This document shows positions 1 through 5,087 of a stretch of 28,237 bases of DNA, piece by piece; the stretch's first letter is position 1, and each line of letters opens with the position of its first letter. Position numbers and translations under genes: made by a program. Under the pieces are notes generated by a model. The model was not told where the DNA came from and made no database searches. It worked only from the letters and a program-made list of their open reading frames with translations. The DNA is from CAYVQZ01 sp964453435. GTDB taxonomy: Bacteria > Abyssobacteria > SURF-5. Where the stretch lies: positions 1 to 28,237 of the forward strand of contig CAYVQZ010000061.1 of the NCBI GenBank assembly GCA_964453435.1. Direction: 5' to 3'.

Positions 1-34
1 CGCCGTCTTTCACGTTGTTCGACCTCGCTTGCTG

Positions 35-94
35 AACCACGAATTACACGAACTTCTTTTCTCTCTTAACCACGAATTACACGAATTACACGAA
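35..94. repeat. Left inverted-repeat block of GxxExxY cassette, copy 1
   Basis: Two blocks of a 9-bp unit read on the plus strand as ACACGAATT, each beginning AACCACGAATT. The short block is at 35-52 and the longer one, with three units, at 68-94. They are separated by a pyrimidine-rich spacer (CTTCTTTTCTCTCTT). The long block is the exact reverse complement of the arrays at 661-687 and 2285-2311 on the other side of the GxxExxY genes, so the gene lies between inverted arrays. Confidence 0.85.
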
Positions 95-110
95 TTTTCA
101 GGGACATTTG

Positions 111-535
111 TCATTTCACTATTCGTTTATATTCCAGGGATTTTTTGGCAAAATTGAAAAGTAATCCCACTCTTTTTCCTGTGGCCTTCAAATACGCATG
201 TAACTGGTACTCGAAGTGGTCCACCATTTGAGAGACCGCCTTGAGTTCGACAATGACCTTATCGTCAACCAACAAATCGAGCTGATATCTTCCAACTTGT
301 TCTCCCTTGTATTCGACCGGCGCCGGAACCTGTCGCGCGAGAAGGGGATGGCTCGGCGCTGAAGCTCCCTGCAGAGAGCTTCCTCGTATATATTTTCCGT
401 AAATCCGGGTCCAAGATGCTTGTGAACGTCCAATGCAGCGGCAACAATCTCATATGACAACTCTTTATGTAGTATCTTTTGTTCGTGTAATTCGTGGTCT
501 ATTGTCTCTTTCTGTCTTTGTGGTTTCATCTGCAT
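111..535 (-). pseudogene. GxxExxY family protein (PD-(D/E)XK_3), copy 1, frameshifted
   Basis: The N-terminal part is in one frame and has the family signature HLGPGFTENIYEEAL. After IPFSR the frame breaks at about 333-339 (plus strand), in a CGCGCG tract. The rest continues in another frame as QVPAPVEYKGEQVGRYQLDL, then LLVDDKVIVELKA (the D...ExK nuclease-like core), then a normal C terminus ending EYKRIVK at a TGA at 111-113. Removing one CG dinucleotide restores a continuous protein of the usual length of about 125 residues. The family is widespread, often multicopy, and of unproven function. The start is uncertain: the open frame runs upstream through the flanking repeat, adding an unnatural HELHE-type extension. 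Copy 2 carries the same break. A programmed frameshift is a less likely alternative to a pseudogene. Confidence 0.85.
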
Positions 536-660
536 AATCTGCTGCGGATCGGGTCCTTGTCTTTTCCGCGCGAAGCGCGGCCCTGCTTGTTAATCCGTGC
601 TAATCCGTCTGCCCGTGCGTTGCACGCAGACAGGTGTAAATCCGTGGTTCAGTATCTTTT
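482..660. repeat. Extra 180-bp repeat-rich segment in copy 1
   Basis: This stretch separates GxxExxY copy 1 from its 42-bp array and has no counterpart in copy 2, where gene and array are adjacent. It is bounded by direct repeats of AGTATCTTTTGTTCGTGTAA, at 471-490 and 651-670. Inside are a single AATTCGTG block (482-498), AATCCGTG-type units at about 590-608 and 638-647, and a small GTGCGTTGCAC stem. It could be an insertion in copy 1, or it could have been lost from copy 2 by recombination between the direct repeats. No gene is seen. Confidence 0.7.
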
Positions 661-774
661 GTTCGTGTAATTCGTGTAATTCGTGGTTCGGTTCTCTCTT
701 TTGTTCGTGTAATTCGTGTAATTCGTGGTTCGGTTCTCTCTTTTGTTCGTGTAATTCGTGTAATTCGTGGTCCA
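661..774. repeat. Right array of 42-bp repeats, copy 1 (about 2.7 units)
   Basis: There are three consecutive units of exactly 42 bp, starting at 661, 703 and 745; the last is partial. Each holds three 9-bp AATTCGTGT/G subunits followed by a pyrimidine-rich GTTCTCTCTTTT spacer. Because 42 is a multiple of three, the array is open in several frames and translates as 14-residue repeats such as HELHELHEQKREPN on the minus strand. That is a by-product of the repeat length rather than evidence of a gene. The array is the reverse complement of the block at 68-94. Confidence 0.9.
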
Positions 775-810
775 TTTCTTTCTTTTTGTCTTTATGGTTT
801 TATCAGCGAG

Positions 811-903
811 AATCTGCGCAATCTGCGGATTCCTCGGTTTTTTCCTTTTATCTTTTCTCCTTGTAAATCCGTGATTCATTGGCTCTGTGAGAATCCGCGG
901 ATA
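811..903. repeat. Related 9-bp units AATCTGCG / AATCCGTG
   Basis: Two AATCTGCG units (811-831) are followed by AATCCGTG (866-873) and AATCCGCGGAT (892-902). All fit the degenerate 9-mer AATYYGYGN shared with the AATTCGTGT arrays. The stretch from the 42-bp array to the AATCTGCG pair (about 661-832) recurs at 2285-2456, with the same intervening TTTCTTTCTTTTTGTCTTTATG spacing. This ends just beside the stop codon of the pseudopilin gene. Confidence 0.75.
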
Positions 904-908
904 CTCTT

Positions 909-1766
909 TTATGTCTCGCCGTCCTTCTTGCGGTCCCATTGCTTGTTGGGGGCGGTTCCTCCGCCCTCGCCCCATGCGTAATCATAGACCGTTATCCCAC
1001 CCGTGATCGGATTAACCACGAGCGTGTAATAGTAGACATCGGCAATCGACGCCTGGTTCGGCAATCGGAAGAACGTTTGCTGGTTGTTCGAAGGGTCCAG
1101 TTGCAGGCCCGGCGGCACGCCGAGCGCATGCAGATTCGAGAGCATCTGACCGACAGTGGGGTTCGGCAGTTCGTTCCTGTCTTCGGTCGTGTTCCACAGA
1201 TAGATTATGGCGGAATCGGCGGCGCCGGTCGGCTGGAATTTCACGAGGCGAAACACGAGGTTGGTGATTCCATTCGGCCCCGGTGTGCCGGCGCCGCTGA
1301 AGCCGGGCGGAATTACCTGCGGGTTGTATATGAGTGCGGTCGATTCCACGTCCTCGACCCCGTCGAGGTCCAGGTCGTCGGTGCGGGTGACATTGAAGGA
1401 TGTGTCGGAAGGCTGATTAATTGCAACGATTGCGATGTTCTGCGGCAGCCGTTCGAATTCTCCCACCAGTTCCCATTTATACCAATAGTCCGAATCGCTT
1501 GGAGAATCGCTCGGAAGAGCCGTGTGCCGGAGGATGCCGAACCGGCTCGGAATCGAGTAGATGTCGAACGCGACGGCGTGAAGCGTGATTTCCTTGATGG
1601 CGAGCCGACGCGCGGCCCGCAGCGCCGACATGATTTGGCTCGAGGAGCCTTTCAGACCCGCGCCCTTTTGCGAAAATGAGAACTGGGGGACCACGATGGC
1701 CAGCATGAGCATGATGATGGCGAGCACCACCAGCAACTCGACCATTGTGTAGCCGTTTTTCTTCAT
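909..1766 (-). CDS. GspH/FimT-like type II secretion / type IV pilus pseudopilin
   Basis: Prepilin-like protein of 285 residues. The N terminus MKKNG|YTMVELLVVLAI has the short basic leader, Gly before the cleavage site, and Glu at +5. A hydrophobic helix of about 20 residues follows, which anchors the subunit in the inner membrane and packs in the pseudopilus. The next segment, SQIMSALRAARRLAIKE (about residues 41-57), is typical of GspH/FimT minor pseudopilins. The C-terminal region is long and not recognisable in detail; it ends in a Gly-rich and charged tail. A prepilin peptidase and secretion ATPase would be needed but are not in the window. No clear ribosome-binding site precedes the ATG. 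The gene sits between two GxxExxY cassettes, so it is separated by repeats from the next pseudopilin gene. The class call is firm; the exact subunit identity is inferred. Confidence 0.8.
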   Translation of the reverse strand: MKKNGYTMVELLVVLAIIMLMLAIVVPQFSFSQKGAGLKGSSSQIMSALRAARRLAIKEITLHAVAFDIYSIPSRFGILRHTALPSDSPSDSDYWYKWELVGEFERLPQNIAIVAINQPSDTSFNVTRTDDLDLDGVEDVESTALIYNPQVIPPGFSGAGTPGPNGITNLVFRLVKFQPTGAADSAIIYLWNTTEDRNELPNPTVGQMLSNLHALGVPPGLQLDPSNNQQTFFRLPNQASIADVYYYTLVVNPITGGITVYDYAWGEGGGTAPNKQWDRKKDGET

Positions 1767-1795
1767 GGGACCGTCATGAATTTCGTCTCTTTTTT

Positions 1796-1898
1796 AACCA
1801 CGGATTAACACGAACTTCTTTTCTCGCTTAACCACGAATTACACGAATTACACGAACTTCCTTTCTCGCTTAACCACGAATTACACGAATTACACGAA
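1796..1898. repeat. Left inverted-repeat block of GxxExxY cassette, copy 2
   Basis: Three AACCACG-started blocks lie at 1796-1814 (variant, with AACCACGGATTAACACG), 1830-1856 and 1872-1898. The last two are exactly 42 bp apart. They are separated by CTTC..TTTCTCGCTT spacers and are oriented opposite to the array at 2285-2398. This is one block longer than the left side of copy 1, so array length varies between the two cassettes. Confidence 0.85.
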
Positions 1899-1914
1899 TT
1901 TTCAGGGACATTTG

Positions 1915-2399
1915 TCATTTCACTATTCGTTTATATTCCAGGGATTTTTTGGCAAAATTGAAAAGTAATCCCACTCTTTTTCCTGTGGCCTTCAAATACG
2001 CATGTAACTGGTACTCGAAGTGGTCCACCATTTGAGAGACCGCCTTGAGTTCGACAATGACCTTATCGTCAACCAACAAATCGAGCTGATATCTTCCAAC
2101 TTGTTCTCCCTTGTATTCGACCGGCGCCGGAACCTGTCGCGCGAGAAGGGGATGGCTCGGCGCTGAAGCTCCCTGCAGAGAGCTTCCTCGTATATATTTT
2201 CCGTAAATCCGGGTCCAAGATGCTTGTGAACGTCCAATGCAGCGGCGACAATCTCATATGACAACTCTTTATGTAGTATCTTTCGTTCGTGTAATTCGTG
2301 TAATTCGTGGTTCGGTTCTCTCTTTGGTTCGTGTAATTCGTGTAATTCGTGGTTCGGTTCTCTCTTTGGTTCGTGTAATTCGTGTAATTCGTGGTCCAT
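1915..2399 (-). pseudogene. GxxExxY family protein, copy 2, same frameshift as copy 1
   Basis: From 1901 to 2284 this copy matches 97-480 almost base for base; I see one A/G difference (2244 versus 440) and one T/C difference (2284 versus 480). It therefore has the same HLGPGFTENIYEEAL signature, the same break in the CGCGCG tract (about 2137-2143), and the same downstream-frame nuclease-like core ending in EYKRIVK, with TGA at 1915-1917. The minus-strand frame opens at an ATG at 2397-2399, inside the repeat array. The array would be read as HELHELHE-PKREPN 14-residue repeats fused to the N terminus. The near identity means recent duplication or gene conversion, after the frameshift arose. 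Confidence 0.85.
2285..2398. repeat. Right array of 42-bp repeats, copy 2 (about 2.7 units)
   Basis: The units start at 2285, 2327 and 2369, and each contains three AATTCGTGT/G subunits. They differ from the copy-1 array only in the spacer base before GTTCG (G instead of T). The array begins directly next to the GxxExxY 5' region, without the 180-bp segment present in copy 1. Confidence 0.9.
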
Positions 2400-2434
2400 T
2401 TCTTTCTTTTTGTCTTTATGTTTTCATCTGCGAG

Positions 2435-2492
2435 AATCTGCGCAATCTGCGGATTCTCTCTTTTTTTTCTCCCTGGAAATCCGTGGTTCTAC
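2435..2492. repeat. AATCTGCG and AATCCGTG units flanking copy 2
   Basis: AATCTGCGC followed by AATCTGCGG lies at 2435-2455, and AATCCGTGG at about 2478-2486, separated by a T-rich run. The order and spacing match 811-873 next to copy 1, so these units belong to the duplicated module. Confidence 0.7.
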
Positions 2493-2714
2493 CCACAGAT
2501 ACCGCTCAAATAATACACCGGGCCCGGCACGAGAACACCTCTCGGGTGCTTGCCTCGCCCGAACCCGGTGTTACCCGGGGAAAGGGCTCTTTATAATCTT
2601 TTTGGCCACCAGTGCTCGCCCTGCATTTCCTGGGGACGCCATCAGGCCCGTTGCCCAGTAATTATGTGGCGATTATCGCCTGCGCTTCACACGGAATTAT
2701 CCGCACGCGCGGCC
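2493..2714. other. Non-coding spacer with a GC-rich inverted repeat
   Basis: No gene is seen. ACACCGGG (2515-2522) pairs with CCCGGTGT (2564-2571), and a smaller GAGA/TCTC stem lies between them, so this part could fold into a structured RNA or cruciform. The remainder is unremarkable. It sits downstream of the gspG-like gene and next to the hairpin at 2715-2758. Confidence 0.4.
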
Positions 2715-2758
2715 GGTTATTGGGGGGACACCATGTCGCATGGCGTCCCCCAATAACC
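2715..2758. repeat. Long palindromic hairpin repeat, copy A
   Basis: The left arm (2715-2735, starting GGTTATTGGGGGGACACC) pairs with the right arm (2739-2758) across a 3-base loop, with one extra G and one G:U-type mismatch. The same palindrome occurs at 11882-11918. It lies 5 bp beyond the stop of the gspG-like gene. It may act as an RNA-stabilising or terminating hairpin, although there is no U-tract. It may equally be a REP/MITE-like dispersed element. Confidence 0.8.
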
Positions 2759-2763
2759 TTATC

Positions 2764-4203
2764 TTATGAGCCTCCGTAGCTGGGATGTTCGCGCCACGGC
2801 CTGTTGTTGTTCCAGCTATTGATATCGTCGCCGCCGATGTCGAAGCCGCTCGAGCGGTGTCCGATTTTCCTTTCACCCGGAGTATGGTGAGTGTTGTAGT
2901 GCCACGTGGTCGGCCCGCCGATAGTGGTGTCTTTCGTCCCAAACTCCTCGTCTGGTTGCCCGTCGGGGTCCGGGTCGGTTATCGTGGGATTCTCGGCGGT
3001 ATTCCAGTCGCCCTCGCCCCTGGACATTCTTCCCGGCATTCCCATGATACCCGTATCTTCATACCCCGTATCGAGAGTTCCGTCGCCGTCGAGGTCTTCA
3101 TCGAACTGGCTCGAACCGCCATCAGCGGGCAGATAAACATACAGGCGCGCGTCGGCCCCGCCCGAACCGGTCAAATCAGAATTCAATATATTGTCCGGTT
3201 CTCCCGTGGCGAATCCGCCGATGTCTTCGTAGCCGGTTGCGGTCTCATCCTGCTTGTTTCTTCCCACCGAGTAAATGTAGTACCCCATATTCCTGGCGAG
3301 CCCGTCCGGCGAAACATCGGCGTTGCCCCACTCGTGCGGCTGTATCTCCTGCGGCGCCGGAGACGAGTCTATTACCAGATAGGCCTGTATGCTGCCATCC
3401 TTGTTGTCGTCGTCGCCATGGTCGAGAATACCGTTGTCGCGCCCCGCCCATTTATTCGTGAAATTGGTTTCCACGTTGGCGTTGGTGGTAGCGTATTGGC
3501 CGATGCCTCTGTCTTCCTGTCCGGCCACCGGTTCGGTGGTGGCGTCGGGCACTCCATTTCGAGGGGTGGTGTCGCCGTCCAAGCGCCCGTTCGTGCGAAC
3601 GAGCGTGTCTTCATTCCGCATCGTGTCGGGGTCGATATAGAGATAGTCCTGAGCGTTCCAGGTTCTCCGATACGGGGCGTAGTACACGTACCGGTTGCCC
3701 CACGGGTCGCGGGGTATTTCCTTCATGTAGGGTCCGTTCTTCGCCGTCGTCTTCAGCGCCCATTCGAGGTCCAGGATATTGATTACGCCGTCTCCGGCGT
3801 CCAACCGCCCGTTTGCGTATTCCGTTCCGTCGGAGTTGCAGGCATAATCGAGATTCCCGTCGCCCACGGTTACGTGGTCGTTGTCGATGTCGACACCCTG
3901 ATCTTCGCTTTCGCCGGGGTCGACTACGCCATCGTTATTGTGGTCTTCCCAATCCAGTTTTCCGTTGTTGTTCAGGTCTTCCGTCGGATACACATCGCCG
4001 GGATAGGTCCCGAAGTCGGCGTAGTAGGCGGCAAGCGCCGCCTCGATTTCGGCAATCTGGTTCTCGGCCGTATGCATTTTCGCCACGTCAATGCGGCCAA
4101 GTATGTTGGGAACAACAATCGAGGTGAGCAGCACGATGATGGCGACGACAACCAACAGTTCGGTGAGGGTGAATCCGCGCCTGTCCCCGAGCGCTGAAGG
4201 CAT
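2764..4203 (-). CDS. gspG: GspG-like major pseudopilin with calcium-loop insertions
   Basis: 479 residues, about three times the usual GspG length. The leader MPSALGDRRG|FTLTELLVVV has Gly at -1 and Glu at +5, followed by the membrane helix and AENQIAEIEAALAAYYADFG typical of GspG. The conserved NGPYMKEIPRDPWGNRYVYY is at residues 157-175. A GspG-like C-terminal loop, SSGFDIGGDDINSW, is at 451-464. Between these are Asp/Asn/Gly-rich loops resembling EF-hand, dockerin or TSP3 calcium sites: DLNNNGKLDWED (76-87), DHNNDGVVDPGE (87-98), DEDLDGDGTLD (368-378) and DPDPDGQPDEE (410-420). A second GspG-like end, YYIYSVGRNK, is at 308-317. Canonical GspG already binds calcium in its C-terminal loop, so an enlarged calcium-dependent pseudopilin is inferred. 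An AAGGAG ribosome-binding site (4213-4218) sits 9 nt before the ATG. A sigma-54 promoter lies upstream. Confidence 0.85.
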   Translation of the reverse strand: MPSALGDRRGFTLTELLVVVAIIVLLTSIVVPNILGRIDVAKMHTAENQIAEIEAALAAYYADFGTYPGDVYPTEDLNNNGKLDWEDHNNDGVVDPGESEDQGVDIDNDHVTVGDGNLDYACNSDGTEYANGRLDAGDGVINILDLEWALKTTAKNGPYMKEIPRDPWGNRYVYYAPYRRTWNAQDYLYIDPDTMRNEDTLVRTNGRLDGDTTPRNGVPDATTEPVAGQEDRGIGQYATTNANVETNFTNKWAGRDNGILDHGDDDNKDGSIQAYLVIDSSPAPQEIQPHEWGNADVSPDGLARNMGYYIYSVGRNKQDETATGYEDIGGFATGEPDNILNSDLTGSGGADARLYVYLPADGGSSQFDEDLDGDGTLDTGYEDTGIMGMPGRMSRGEGDWNTAENPTITDPDPDGQPDEEFGTKDTTIGGPTTWHYNTHHTPGERKIGHRSSGFDIGGDDINSWNNNRPWREHPSYGGS

Positions 4204-4271
4204 TTTCGGAATCTCCTTTCCGGATTTTTTATATCATTGTGTGAAGATTATGAAGAAACTGTCTCACAATC

Positions 4272-4430
4272 GACAATCCGTGCTTCGGGGGCAGTCCGCC
4301 AATCTATCCCGCCTTTGGCGGGACTCTCAGCGATGAAATGAAAGGGATTCCGTAATTGGGTACAGCCCCCTTCGCTCTGTTTTTGGTCATACACATAATT
4401 ATCGGACGGATTCACAGTCCCCTTCGCTGG
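4272..4430. repeat. Compound dispersed repeat, copy 1 of the pair
   Basis: Three blocks occur in order: CAATCCGTGCTTCGGGG (4274-4290), GGGATTCCGTAATTGGGTAC (4344-4363, followed by AGCCCCCTTCGCT), and TAATTATCGGACGGATTCAC (4396-4415). The same three blocks recur in the same order at 4948-5080 with different spacers. The third block also appears inverted twice at 7474-7545. Confidence 0.75.
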
Positions 4431-4678
4431 CTTTTCCCCAGCATCACCAATCGCGGGACGGATACTATACCCTTTTTTACCAGATTTGGGGTATGAAAAC
4501 CCGCTTTCGGGGATTCACTGTCCGAAACCGCGCATGTAACGGAACGCTCCATTCAGAATGCGCTCCTCCGCTTTCAGCCCCCGCAAAGTATTATTGGCCG
4601 ACGTATTAGCCGTCTCCAACACTCAAGTTCAATGCGAACAAATGAACAAATTGAGAGAACAATGTACACTAGGGACTG

Positions 4679-4694
4679 AGCAATTAGTATGCCA
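4679..4694 (-). promoter_or_regulatory. Sigma-54 (RpoN) -24/-12 promoter for gspG
   Basis: The minus strand reads TGGCATACTAATTGCT. GG and GC are 12 nt apart, as required for the -24 and -12 elements, and it matches the TGGCAC-N5-TTGCW consensus except for C-to-T at one position. It points at the GspG-like gene, with an expected start near 4668 and therefore a 5' leader of about 460 nt. The sigma-54 activator gene next door supports the call. Confidence 0.7.
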
Positions 4695-4708
4695 CCGTTT
4701 CTGACACA
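4695..4708 (-). promoter_or_regulatory. Promoter-proximal activator-like site
   Basis: The minus strand reads TGTGTCAGAAACGG, abutting the -24 element. The same 14 bases occur in the palindrome at 4876-4894. One half of the dyad is missing here, so this may be a weak or auxiliary site. Confidence 0.5.
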
Positions 4709-4875
4709 TACCGCCGAGACCGCACAACACCAACTATTCCGGCCTCTTACGACACTTCGTCAGCCGGGAAATCACTTTCCGAAAAAGCAGTCGCTTCTTC
4801 CGGAGTGTAGCGGTTTGACGAATCTGAGTAATAATTAACATTGTAAGTCGCTGTCCTGATTAAGCTTCAGTGCTA

Positions 4876-4894
4876 TGTGTCCGTTTCTGACACA
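4876..4894 (-). promoter_or_regulatory. Palindromic enhancer (UAS) candidate for the sigma-54 activator
   Basis: TGTGTC-N7-GACACA is a perfect 6+6 dyad. On the minus strand it reads TGTGTCAGAAACGGACACA. It is centred about 200 bp upstream of the sigma-54 promoter, the usual place for an enhancer bound by a Fis-type HTH activator. The adjacent gene encodes such a protein; the pairing is inferred. Confidence 0.6.
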
Positions 4895-4947
4895 CCAACC
4901 CAATATGATACAAAGGCTACCTCAAGCTAAAGCGACCTTCCCATGAT

Positions 4948-5080
4948 CGGCAATCCGTGCTTCGGGGACAGTCCCCTGCGCTGAAGGACGGGGGGATTCC
5001 GTAATTGGGTACAGCCCCCTGCGCTTCGTTTTCGCTGACATTCATAATTGTCGGACAGATTCACAGCCTCCTTTGCTGGG
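4948..5080. repeat. Compound dispersed repeat, copy 2 of the pair
   Basis: Same block order as 4272-4430: CAATCCGTGCTTCGGGG (4951-4967), GGGATTCCGTAATTGGGTAC (4993-5012), TAATTGTCGGACAGATTCAC (5045-5064). It is directly oriented relative to the first copy and ends just beyond the stop codon of the regulator gene. Together the two copies bracket the gspG promoter region. Confidence 0.75.
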
Positions 5081-5087
5081 ACGGATT

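Larger units (their letters stand above)
4204..5087. other. 884-bp regulatory intergenic region between gspG and its regulator
   Basis: No credible gene. It contains a duplicated compound repeat at each end (4272-4430 and 4948-5080), a sigma-54 promoter (4679-4694), and two related activator-like sites (4695-4708 and 4876-4894). The TTCGTCA/TGACGAA and GGGAAA/TTTCC dyads at about 4755-4830 are weaker and unexplained. Confidence 0.7.

Noticed and set aside
333..339. Programmed frameshift in the GxxExxY genes
   Set aside because: The CGCGCG tract is not a typical slippery heptamer and no stimulatory stem is obvious; a CG slip is simpler. Kept only as an alternative in the findings.
661..774. 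CRISPR array suggested by regularly spaced repeats
   Set aside because: Spacers are short, pyrimidine-rich and nearly identical between units, only about three units exist, and no cas genes are present. It is a tandem repeat.
597..866. Cys/Ser/Asn-repeat peptide (SCNSCNSW units) on the plus strand
   Set aside because: It results from translating the 42-bp repeat; no start signal and no homology beyond the repeat.
2785..4197. Long open frame on the plus strand opposite the GspG-like gene
   Set aside because: It is an antisense shadow of a GC-rich gene; it has no domain, no ribosome-binding site and an Arg/Val-rich biased composition.
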